DNA of 64,000 bases. It comes from Romanomermis culicivorax (lineage: Eukaryota > Nematoda > Enoplea > Mermithida > Mermithidae). The notes below the pieces were generated by a model, which searched no databases, was not told the DNA's origin, and worked only from the letters and a program-made list of their open reading frames with translations. Position numbers and translations under genes: made by a program. The stretch covers positions 471,465-535,464 of the forward strand of contig CAWUHX010000203.1 of assembly GCA_963922205.1 (NCBI GenBank), written 5' to 3'. Positions 34,250-45,400 of the stretch are shown here, one piece after another (within the stretch, counting starts at the first letter, position 1; each line of letters begins with the position of its first letter).

Positions 34250-34792
34250 TGTTGCATCGAATTAAAAATTTTTCTTTTTGATATGCAAAGATTTTTTCTT
34301 TTTTCTACATGTCTTTTACGACTATTTTTGATCATTTTTTATAATAGACCTTCTTGGTCATTTTTGGCAGAACATCAAAATTTATACGCATGCACCCGTA
34401 AGGATAATGTTTCATCTCGTAATGACTCTCCCGAGAATTTACTCATTAAACAGACCATTACTGACCAATTTGACCGTTTGAGATTGACTTGAACGATCGT
34501 TCAGGAATGGGGCCTCCGAGCATATTTACGCCTGCAGGTGGCGCCCTTTTGTCAAAGGGGGTCCAGGGGCGCAAATTTTTGAAAGGCTTCTCCTGCCCAC
34601 GGGGGAAGCCATTTTTACACACAATCGCTTTTTATTTCTTTTCCATTTTTTGTTCATTTTATGTTTTCCTTTTTCAACTACAGTAACACATTTATTACCC
34701 TAATTCCTCCATTACCATAATAGAAAAATTTACCGTAATTCTACTATTACGGTAATTCCCAAATCTGTATCCTTTACCGTACGTCAACTCTC
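34250..34792. repeat. Inner duplicate of the right terminal repeat
   Basis: About 34,290-34,690 repeats the inner part of the right terminal repeat (compare 34,860-35,260): shared GACCTTCTTGGTCATTTTTG, GGCAGAACATCAAAATTTA, GCATGCACCCGTAAGGATAA, GAACGATCGTTCAG and CTTTTTATTTCTTTTCC. The left side of the element carries a more diverged counterpart (16,725-17,065), so the duplication predates this copy. Confidence 0.75.
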
Positions 34793-35570
34793 CAAATTTT
34801 CTACACGCTTTTTACGACCAGCTCGTTTGGTCATCTTTCTATAAAAGACCTTATTTGTCTACATGCTTTTTACGGCCAGCTCGCTCTGGTCATTTTTATA
34901 AAAGACCTTCTTGGTCATTTTTGGCAGAACATCAAAATTTTTACGCATGCACCCGTAAGGATAATGTTTCATCGCGTAATGACTCTCTCGAGATTTTACT
35001 CATTAAACAGACCATTACTGACCAGATTGACCGTTCTGACATTTGTTGACTTGAACGATCGTTCAGAAAATGGGACCTCCGAAATATATTTACACCTGCA
35101 GGTGGCACCCTTTTGACAAAGGGGGTCCGGGGTGCAAATTTTTGTGGGCTTCCTCTTCCCAGAGGGGAAGCCGTTTTTACACACAATCACTTTTTATTTC
35201 TTTTCCATTTTTTGTTCATTTTAGTTTTCCTTTTTACGTTCATCATTGATTTTCCTTTTCCACGCACAGTAACACATTTATTACCATAATCGAAAAAATT
35301 ACCGTAATTCTACAATTACGGTAACTCTAGAACATGCATTTTTAACCGTGCGACCTATAAATCGACCTATATGTTTACTGTACGACCTATAAATCGACGA
35401 AGAAATTAACCGTATATGTTTACTGTACGACCTGTAAATCCGACAAAAGCAAAACGTGTATGTTTACTGTACGACCTATAAATCGGAAAAAAGTGACAAA
35501 TTATAGGTCGTACACAAAAGATAGGAGTATCCTTAAGCGTACGACCTATACGGTCCGGCCTTACTACTCA
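34793..35570. repeat. Polinton right terminal inverted repeat
   Basis: Complement of 15,815-16,591; ends CCGGCCTTACTACTCA. It carries the same spaced GTACGACC units, the ACGGTAA palindrome and GAACGATCGTTC. Differences from the left repeat are scattered single bases and one-base indels, so the two ends are close but not identical. Confidence 0.9.
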
Positions 35571-35673
35571 CAAACTCGCGCCGGAACTTAGAAATTGACA
35601 AAAATTGACAATTGACACCCCCTATGATCGAAGAGCGATCAATAATTAATGTGTGGATTTATCTTTTTTTCAG

Positions 35674-38600
35674 GCAAGTCGGTGGTTTCCTAACAATTAT
35701 GACCTTCATATCATTCATCTTCTTAATTTGGTCATTGGTATCCATCGTCGGACTTTGCGCCGCATTCGCTAATGAAAACCCAAACTGGATACTACCATTG
35801 TTCTACATGGTAATTTTTTCCATTTTCTACTTCACCATTATGGCTTGCTTGACCATTGGGGCCATGGCCGTTGAAGGTCCGTCCATGGAATTCATGAGAG
35901 CCATGTTTTCCAATACGCCTAATTATAGCGACGCTTTGATCAGAAAATATTCGTCATTCAAAGTATTTTTACGGGAAGTGACGTCGCCCAGATTGGCCAT
36001 TTTTTTGTTCGTTCATATTTTCGCCATGGTTTTTGATTGTGCGGCTTTTGGCGTAAGTGACTATAATATTCAGAGAGAAATTCGAAATCGCGGGAGGTTT
36101 AAGGGTTTGAACTTACCCAGATAAGTGTTTGACCTCATCAAATATCGATAGATCTCCTTGAGGTCTATTCAGAAACATGATTTATATGTGTTATTTTCAA
36201 TTTTGATGATGTTATGCGAGTTTGAAGTTTGACAGAATTCTGATTTAAATCCAGCAGAAATCAATTCTATTAATTCTAGGCAGATACCAGATTCTATAGT
36301 TTTCCAATTCGAAAATGACAGCCAACTTGACAAGCTTACAATTTTATTCGATATTACTGATGATTCAGTCTGCTCAATCAAATCACAAAGTGGAAATATT
36401 ATGTAAATATGTATAGTACAAAAATAGAGCTCGATTATGCGAAATTTTAGTGCGAATAGTTACATGTAACAGAAATCACCCGAACCTTCTGTTGCATAGC
36501 AGTTGGATAGATGTCTTTAAAGTTTCAAATTCACACATGCTGGGACAAATGAAATAGTAATGAAGACCAATGGAAAATTCATCATCTTTCATGTTATTAC
36601 ACTAGCGGAATATCTTCATCAATAACTTTTGAACTGTATGTTTTCTTGAATTTTCCACAATCAGCCTTTCTGAGTAAACTTGTTGGAGTAGTTGCTAAAA
36701 GGTTCCATGTTTTTCCAGTACTCATGAATGATGAACGGATAGGAAACATGACCATTTTCGGCGAAGAACAAAAGAATATTCCTGGTTTTAGCTTTTAGGT
36801 CGAAGGATCAAGGGATGACAACTGTTTCATTAACATTTTAACAGTGTCATACATAAATACTTATCAAGGACAAGTAGATTCACTAGTGCAGATTTTGTCA
36901 CGAACCAGCCTCAAGCTGAGCTTTAGAAAATTGCTGCTGTATGGTGAATTCTTTGTATTTATTTGTGAATTTTAGATATGTTGTGCAACTTTTCAGGCTG
37001 ATTCCAAAAATTGAGATCCAAATCTGATCATGGTTATGAGATATCTCAAACAGATCAAGAGATATTTGTCTCCAAAGTTGAAAATATCAGATCACCTTTC
37101 CAGAGACTCAGTCACATGACAAATGGCTACAAGTTAGTACTTTCTAAACATGTCCCTCATAGCTTTTGAAGCTTTTTCAAAATATGTTTATTTTATTTTT
37201 ATATGATTATTATTGACTGATCTACAAGGCTGTAAGAATGTTATGGAAAACTGCAGAAACTTGTTTTGATTATTATGTTGTCTAGAGACTAGAGGGCACC
37301 AAATAACTTCATTTCATTACATCTACAATGCAGGATAGGATTTGCAAATGATTTCACGTATGTCTTTTATTGTGGCATCATCGTTGCTCAATGCTAAGTG
37401 ACAAATGAGTTCAGATACTTTACTCATGACGAACAAACGCAGTGGCTTGGCCCTATCCCGAATTAGTCTATAAAATGATGGTTTCATAACAGAAAAATTC
37501 TTTTTACTTCAAACTCGCAACATTAATAAAAGCAGTTTGTTGAAATATGAGATGTCTTTAACAATTCTCAACCTTCAACATAGTTTATATGCAACAGCGG
37601 GAGCAAATATAACCTCAGAAGATGCAGCGATTTATTTTCTATATTCTCTTTAACCTTGCCATGCATTCTATGAAAACCTGCCAAGTGTAGCAGTTCCAAC
37701 CTGATGAGTATTGCTGTACTTGATATTCATCCAACTAATCATTTCAATTTGTTCTAGCATGTAAGATCATATGCCTGTAGGAGCCCAAGTCTAATCCCGA
37801 GCCTAAATCTGATGAGGGAACATTTTCTGGTGGAAATTCTGGAATCGCTCATAGTCATAGTGCATTCGACAGCCCCATATTAGCTGAAGCCGGGTATATA
37901 CTTACTCGTACGCACGTGCGCCGCCGATTTTTGAGCGGGCCCTGCAACTTGCGGCCCGGAAATTGAACGCACAATCGTGCGCCGCATTGCGGGTGCCGGG
38001 CGAAAAATTTGCGGGACCCAATAATTTTGCGCGTGCGGGCAAGTAGAAACCATTTCTACTTTTTCGCACATCTGTAATTCATGCGGATCAGGAACCACCG
38101 CCGCAGTACAGTAAAGTATTGTTTTTTGCCCATAGCGCACGATTGAACTTCATTTTCGAGCCCCCCCCCCGTTGGCGTGATGCGATCGCATGCAAATATT
38201 TTTAGCTTGTTTCTAAAACGGGGGGAAAACTTTGGACTGTTTCCCAAGTTGGAAAAAACATTTTCGGATGCACGGTAGAAAATTCAAAAAATATTATGCA
38301 CGGAAAATACATGGCTACTGTACCTGGCACATTTTAAAACCCAATGTCATACGTTCGGGAGAGGGGCACCGTTTTTCCCTCAAATGGGGTGTTTTGAGGA
38401 AAAAAATTTCGAAATGAGGAAAAAAATTTTGGGTATGGTTCTCATTGAGGAAAAAATTTGGGGGACTTCAAAACCGAAAAGATGCGTTTCCAGCGCTTCA
38501 CGCTGGTCATGGGTATAATCTTAACTAGTTTCTATCAGGCGCGGCCATTAGCATATCATACTTGTAAACTATCGTTTTTTGCTCATGGCGCACGATTGTA

Positions 38601-41600
38601 CTTGATTTTCCAGCCCTCCCTCACACCCGTACGCATACGGTTAAGTATATTCAAATGCGGCCCGCAATGAGGCCGCATGCGCTTTTTTGGCTGAAGTATA
38701 TTTTGACAACCCGCATTTTGGCCGCACATTGGCAGGTTGCAAAACTGCTCCGCACGTGCGTACGGGCAAGTATATACCCAGCTTGAGCAATGCTACACTC
38801 GTCGTTCTTCTCAGTGTAGCTCCTTTACACTAAAAATTGCAGGAATTTACTCAATACTGACATTTTCGAATATAGAGGACAAGACATGCGAATGCATTGT
38901 CTCTCGAGGAGTGCAATACTGTTCACCTAATTGACACACTGGTAGTACTTTCCACTGGGCTCTATTTGCAATAAAATATGCATAAAAGTATTGTAAAGTA
39001 CGCCTATACGTAATCTCAGCAACTGCAGCTGATACAAACATACAGAAAATTGCGTTTGACAAAACACACCCAGACCTAAAAATTATTTCGTATGCGCATA
39101 AACGGACTTACTAATTTGGAAGTATTCAAATTTTGCTGAAATTCGAACTCATGTATTTTATTGGAGAAAAGTCAATTAAAGTGGGGTAACTTGAGACAGT
39201 TTTGACGATTTGTCGCCACTAAAATGCGTGCCATTTTTGACTCGTTTGACCTAGAAACCTCAAATTTGATTATCGCAAGCATAAATGGTGTGGCTACAAG
39301 TATGGGAAACGGTGACTCGGAAAAGTCAACCGTTTTCCATTTTTTTTAAAATATCGAGGGTGTCTCAAGTTACCCCCGTGATGGGGTAACTTGAGATTTT
39401 CGGAAAAAATGCATTGAAGATCATATTCAATCACAAATAACCCGTCGTATGGGGTTACATGAGACACAAACGGTGTTTTAAAAAAACAAGAACGTAAAAT
39501 TACTTATCTAGGTAACATTTTTAGATCATAAACAACATTTAAAACAAATTTTTGAGCAAAAATGAAACGAAAATAACGAAAATTACGAACTTATAGCACC
39601 GGAATCACTGGAATTCAACGAGATTATTAACGATGAGATAAATGAATGGCACTGAAATAGATAATGCACGAATCTAACGAAGGCAAGATTAACATGACAG
39701 CGAAAAATTATGCTCTGTTGACAAAAAATCGGTTGATTTTTTGTCAACAGAGCATAATTATTTTTAATTATTCCTTATAAGACACTGGTAGCGGAGTGGG
39801 GCTATCCGTTAATTATTTTTAATTATTCCTTATAATTATCTAGTTTCAATTGATTAGGTAAGTGTTAATTATTTACATTATTTGATCATTTTATTTTTAA
39901 TTATTACGTGTTTTCATTTAGGAGTCAACACACCTTTTCCTGACAACATGCCCGGGGTCGATTGGGCGCCCACTTTGCGTTTATAATTACGCATCTGTTA
40001 ATAAAAACTGGTTTACAACGTTATTTATCACAAGTCTCAAGTTACCCCCGAGTGTCTCAAATTACCCCATTTTTCCAATATATCAAGGGGTAACTTGAGA
40101 CATACGAGCCAGCTTAAACCCAGTAAACTTATATAAAATCGTACTTACTTTTTCGTTGGTGTGATGATGTATGCGTACTCATACAGCAACTTCAAAAAAT
40201 AAGTTTTAAAACTATTATCTGAAAAATATCAAAGTTTAGCACCTTTGAAAAAGTCATGAAGCTGAAACTGAAACTTTAAGCTAAAAAATATGAAGCTACA
40301 TTCTATTCCATTGAACATGCATAATGTATATTGATAAAGCATAAAAAAATACACAAAATCAAACCGTTTAATAAGGAAAAACATTAATGTGTGACAAAAA
40401 AATTGCTGAAAAAACACTTTTCCCTCCCAGTGTCTCAAGTTACCCCGCAGTCTCAAGTTACCCCACTTGACGGTACGTGAACAGTATTGCACTCCTCGAG
40501 AGACAATGCATTCGCATGTCTTGTCCTTTATATTCAAAAATGTCAGTATTGAATAAATTCCTGCAATTTTTAGTGTAAAGGAGCTACACTGAGAAGAACG
40601 ACGAGTGTAGCATTGCTCAGCTAGTATGGGGCTGTCGAATGCACTATGACTATGAGCGATTCCAGAATTTCCACCAGAAAATGTTCCCTCATCAGATTTA
40701 GGCTCGGGATTAGACTTGGGCTCCTACAGGCATATGATCTTACATGCTAGAACAAATTGAAATGATTAGTTGGATGAATATCAAGTACAGCAATACTCAA
40801 CAGGTTGGAACTGCTACACTTGGCAGGTTTTCATAGAATGCATGGCAAGGTTAAAGAGAATATAGAAAATAAATCGTGAGTACCTTTATGTCATCCTCTT
40901 TGTCTTAGTTTTAAAAAGAGCTCCTTTGCCATCTATAGTCTGTTCTTCATAAAACGCTTCCAAATAATGAATCCGGAAAGCAAGTAATATTTCATGTTTT
41001 CAGCATTTTCTGCCAAGCCGTACGTCATATGAAACTAAAATTTCGTGATTACACTCAACTGACGCTTATAAATTGTTTGAGTGGAAAAATGTACACTAAA
41101 AGCATCATGTACAGGATTTTCAAGTTATCTAATATTTGTGTCATTTTTCATTTTAGTAGCTTTATATAAAAAACAGACTATGCGCACAAGACTTGTGACA
41201 TGCGTTCAAATTCGAAGTCGTTCGTGAGTAGTTATACGGGCCCCGTACTGGGTGTACACAAAAGATACCCCGTACAAAACATATACATCAAGGTTTACCG
41301 CCATAACTGTGTGGGGTGATACAGGGGGTGTAAAAAGTATAGCCGACGACCCAAATTCATATAACATATGGGGCGATACAGGGGGTGCAGAAAGTATGGT
41401 GGATGATGTAATATGAGCCAATTTCATTAAGCGTGTGGGGTGATATGGTGGGTGGACAAAGTATGACCGAAGCTTCAATGTGTAAATTTCAACATCCATG
41501 TAGAAAGTACGCCCGAAGCTTCAACGTGTAAAATTCAATGAGTCGGATGTTACACGTTGAAGGTTGGGTGTACTTTCTACATGGAAGTCAAATTTTACCC

Positions 41601-42201
41601 CTTAAAGCATCGGGTGTACTTTCTACTTGGGAGTCGAATTTCACACATTGAAGCTATCGCCTGGCAGGCTCAACGTACTTCGGATCGCATTACATCCTCG
41701 ACCATACTTTCTACACCCCATGTTTCACCCCTCACATTTAAGGTGGTAAACTTTGATGTATATGTTTTGTACAGGGGTATGTTTTGTGTACCCGCTGTAC
41801 GGGCCCGTATAACTACTTTCGTGCAACCAGAGTTCATTATTAACTAATGAATAGTTTCTCACTGACTTTTCCTCAGTGCGTAAATGACCACACTGTCTGC
41901 ATTTGGGATCAAATCATCACAGTAAAAAAGGAATACTCACTTAGCGTCGAAATCACAAAAATGCGAGAACCACCAGGATATATTTTTTCGATTATAGGTT
42001 GTCATGCTTTGTGTGGAGTATTTGGCGACAAAGAAACCAGCCAACGACCAAGTGCAAGGAGAAAATGTTGAACTGTCCCAGCAGCCACTCATCGGTGATA
42101 ATGCCGATGCAAATGTGCAGCGTTTCGAATCGAACATTTCACGGACGAATCAGTATACTGTGCTGCCGCCTAGTTTCAAGCCTTCTATGTCGAATAAGTG
42201 A
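35674..42201 (+). CDS. Small multi-span membrane protein, partial, two exons seen
   Basis: Exon 35,674-36,052 (acceptor TTTTTTTCAG, donor GTAAGT) encodes three hydrophobic spans: GGFLTIMTFISFIFLIWSLV, ILPLFYMVIFSIFYFTIMAC and LAIFLFVHIFAMVFDCAAFG, with short charged loops. It ends in phase 0. A plausible terminal exon, 41,998-42,201, begins in phase 0 (VVMLCVEYLATKKPAND) and would extend the third span into a polar cytoplasmic tail ending at TGA. The two would flank a 5.9 kb repeat-filled intron. The 5' exon must lie upstream, perhaps left of the Polinton, which ends 104 bp before the first exon. The join is inference; the family was not recognised. The gene ends 272 bp from the convergent carrier gene. 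Confidence 0.5.
36053..37626. other. Intron sequence, nothing recognised
   Basis: AT-rich sequence after the three-span exon and before the large inverted repeat. No open frame with coding character, RNA gene or repeat was recognised. Confidence 0.45.
37887..38783. mobile_element. MITE-like insertion in the left arm of the inverted repeat
   Basis: Ends are inverted copies of GGGTATATACTTGCCCGTAC followed by GCACGTGCG. GC-rich subterminal parts carry GCGGCCCGCA-type units. No coding sequence. The matching empty site is retained in the right arm near 40,617 (CAGCTAGTATGGGG), which dates the insertion after the inverted duplication. Confidence 0.7.
39179..40468. mobile_element. Non-autonomous DNA element with GGGGTAACTTGAGAC ends
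   Basis: Starts with AGTGGGGTAACTTGAGACAG and ends with the complement, TCTCAAGTTACCCCACTT. Further copies of the 15-mer occur inside both ends (about 39,360-39,400, 39,450, 40,030-40,105 and 40,430). It forms the loop of the large inverted repeat. It contains a perfect 25-bp hairpin at 39,706-39,759. No transposase. Confidence 0.65.
39706..39759. repeat. Perfect 25-bp stem hairpin, 4-base loop
   Basis: AATTATGCTCTGTTGACAAA and the following AAATC pair exactly with 39,735-39,759 around the loop GGTT. It could fold as a small hairpin RNA if transcribed, or be the scar of a short inverted duplication. Confidence 0.8.
41228..41816. mobile_element. MITE with about 100-bp terminal inverted repeats
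   Basis: Ends GTAGTTATACGGGCCC.CGTAC at the left and the complement GTACGGGCCCGTATAACTAC at the right, continuing into paired GTACAAAACATATACATCAA. The interior has several units like TTCAACGTGTAAAATTCAAT and GTACTTTCTACATGG. Within the intron of the three-span membrane gene. No coding capacity. Confidence 0.65.
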
Positions 42202-42472
42202 TTAGTGACTGCCAGTTGTGCGTTAAAAAATATAATGAAAAAATCACTCATGATAAAAGATAGTTCAAAGAACGAAATAGAATAATTTTGATACATAACT
42301 GATTATAAAATTCTGAAGATATTGACTCGAATGATTCAATTTGTTGTTTGTTTATAAGATTAACATTTTTACCTGTGACTTTTAAAACTTGGATGTCACT
42401 TTGGCGTTAATTTTGCGGATTCCATTACTAAAACAGTTGACTAATTTCGATACAAAAAATACAACAAACGAT

Positions 42473-45400
42473 CTACAAATTTTTCAAATATTCGTAAACG
42501 GCTTCATATACGACAATTAATATGGCTCCACCTGGTCCTAAGCGTAGAATTTTGGGCACAAGGCCTTTGTACAATGCCGCGAATCTGGAAGAAAAACTAT
42601 TCTCGGTAAGGAGACATGTAAAGCATAAGCTTGATAATCGGTAGAATATTCTGGCTCTTGTGTTTCGCATGCACCAATTTTATATTTTTTTCTCTCTTCT
42701 CTAGGAGAACCATTTTTTGAGATCACAGGAAGTATGGATAGTGATCGACAAGAGGCTCAATTTCACCGAAGCCGGCGGAAATTTTATTCCCAGCCGGACG
42801 CCAGACGAGGCCGGAGGTGTAATGAAATATAATGCTACTTGAGCTTCATTAAAATTCTATTTTCTCAACTGCATTTCCACAAGAACTGACTTCATCGTCA
42901 CTATTTTCACTTTTATTGATTACAGCCCAATGTCTAGAGGCGAGTTCAGTGAAGAACATGACAAGGCCATGGAACAATGCCAAATTGCACGCAAATTGTA
43001 CTTCAAAAATATAAGTTAGGAAATATTTATCGATTTTATCCTCAAGTGATCTCCATTTGCAGCATTTCTAAAGCCGTAGGCATACTTAGCCGCAACGGGC
43101 GAAAAAGTGTGCGGACCGCACACTTTTTTGCGGTTTTCAAAAATTGCGGCCCGCAGGTCACCCGCAATCGGAAAAAAAATTTGCGGTTGGCAACCCGCAA
43201 CCGCATTGCGGTTTAGTGCGGTTTATGGACCCGCAAAGAGTTCTCGAGTGGAGTACTTTTTGCGGTTCTGGTAGCCGCACTTGATACAGTATATGCCGTT
43301 TTGCGCTGAATAACACTGAATACCTGATCTTTTTCAACTAGAAAACTCAATTTTTTCCAGAATTTGCTCTGTCCACCGTTTTTTTTCTGCAAGGGAGTCC
43401 TCTGAGGAAAGAAAATTTGGAATGAGGTAAAAAATTTATGCAAGGTTCTCATTGTCGAAAAAATTTTGGGGAATCGAAAATTGGAAAGTTGTATTTTGGT
43501 GAACATAGGAAGTAAGATTATAATCACTGTTTTTCCCGCCGACTTTTTCGTCAAATGGCGATAGGGGTAAAAATTTTTTCCCCAATTTTCTCAAAGTCTT
43601 TTTTCGCTTAAAAATGCTCGTAGACGGTTTATTTTAGTGTTTTTAAGCTTTCAAAACATGATGTTTTTAGAGCGGTTGATTTTTTCCACGTGAGAACCGG
43701 ACCCAAAATTGTTTTCCTCATTTTCCAAAAATTTTCCCCATTTTTAAAAACGTTTATAATGTGCTTACGGATGCTTTTCCATGCAATTAGGACATACCCA
43801 AGCATTTTGACGCTTGTGGATTCGGAAACCTACAACCTTGCATCTCTTAAGTAATTTCCGGTTCGAAATTGCGGTTAACTATGCTTACAATTGCGGTTTT
43901 CCGGTTCCTCATTTTTGCGGAACCGCACAAAAGTATGCCATTGTGAGAGCCGCAACCGACCCGCAATTGCGGGCCGCTTTTTTTTCTTTTTTTTTCTCGC
44001 TGGCAGATGAGTTGACAGGACTCGAAAAACATTGCATAGCGACCTTAGAAATTTGCTTTTTTAAGTTTAGTGATCATTTGTATCGAGCGGTATGATTCAC
44101 TCATTTTTATTTATCAAGCCGTGTGCCTCACTCATTTTCTTTTTCTAATGCTTTTCCACCTATTTTCACATATTCTTTATGTCTCCATTTTTTAAAGTTT
44201 CTTTTCTTTTGATGTTTCCTTTCTTCCTGCATTCTCTTGTTTACATTTTTACGAAGACTTTCACACTTACAACGATGGAAGACTCAAGCATGCTGGACTG
44301 CCCAAGAACTATAAATGGAACATTTCGGTTATTTAAAAAGACAACTTGTAATGTATTGTATCATGAGCAAAAACAATAAATTAGATGACAAGAAGGAAAA
44401 AATGAAAGAAAGCACATACAAAAGATGAAAACGTAGAAACATACATAAACGAAAACATGAACAATACACAGAAAACGAAAGAAAAAATGCGAACAAAGAA
44501 AAATATAAGCTAAAGAAAGAAAATTTAAAGAAAGTTATTACATTCTCGATTGGTCGTCTGGAATCGCTCAATTGGAAATTCGCTCATGTGGGAATTCACT
44601 CTATTGGGAATTCGCTCGATTGGGAATCGCTCACATGGAAACCGCTAAATTCGGAATTCGCTCATTCGGGAATTCACTCAATTGGGAATCGTTCACATGG
44701 GAATCGCTCAATTGAGAATTCGCTCACTGAGAAATTCGCTCACATGAGAATCACTCGATTGAGAATTCGCTCATTTGGGAATTCGCTCACTTGGGAATCG
44801 CTCATTTGGAAATCGCTCACTTGAGAATCGATCACTTGTGAATCGCTCACCTGGGAATCGCCCACTTGGGATTCGCTTACACAAAAATACCATGTATTTA
44901 ATTTTCAAAATTTTGTAAACTTTTAAACAAATTATACACACTTTGCTGCCTTTTGGGATAAAGAGCGTTCCAATATATAGCAATATGTACTCGACCGGGA
45001 ATACCTGGAAAATGAGTTCTACTGGATGCAATTCTACACCAGATGTGGAAACTTTGGTACCAGATAACCTAGTTTGCAGCGCCAGATAAAAGTTCTTGTC
45101 AGGACTAATTCGACTGAATAATGAGTATTATTTTCAACAATTTATTTTTTCTAGTACATTCTAGAAGTATGTAGACTCTGAAATAAGTTTCAAAATCAAC
45201 CTTGATTGCATCTTGTCTATTATCTACTAGATAAATGTACTAACATCCGATTTTATACCCTGATTTGACCTTGCTACGGCGAAAAAAAATTTAGAACAAA
45301 CCAATTTTCTGGGATGACTGGTACCAGATACACCGACAGAGTTTGTTCAGGTATGTATCACGAGCTTTCTTAGTTCAAAATAAGTGCCAAATAATAAAAT

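Larger units (their letters stand above)
15815..35570. mobile_element. Complete Polinton/Maverick transposon (19.76 kb)
   Basis: Bounded by 778-bp terminal inverted repeats and carrying the full Polinton gene set: PolB, INT, PRO, ATPase, major and minor capsid proteins, pX-like core protein, a two-span membrane protein and several lineage-typical proteins. Polintons self-replicate with a protein-primed DNA polymerase and insert with a retrovirus-type integrase; the capsid genes imply a virion stage (polintovirus/adintovirus relatives). All recognised reading frames are uninterrupted once short introns are removed, and the two terminal repeats are nearly identical, so the copy looks recent. 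The flanks next to the ends (GCATGA on the left, CAAACT on the right) do not match, so the expected 6-bp target duplication is not visible. Confidence 0.95.
37627..40876. repeat. Large inverted repeat (about 400-bp arms, 1.5 kb loop)
   Basis: The left arm (37,627-37,886 plus 38,784-38,930) is complementary to the right arm (40,476-40,876), with landmarks such as AAACCTGCCAAGTGTAGCAG and GAGCAATGCTACACTCGTCG. The left arm is split by a 0.9 kb insertion; the right arm keeps the uninterrupted sequence. The loop contains the element at 39,179-40,468. Confidence 0.85.

Noticed and set aside
39775-39815. tRNA-like fragment (CACTGGTAGCGGAGTGGGGC)
   Set aside because: Only a short resemblance to a D-arm; no cloverleaf can be formed with the flanks.
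44561-44880. CRISPR-like array
   Set aside because: Units are directly adjacent and imperfect, without unique spacers, in an animal intron: a minisatellite.
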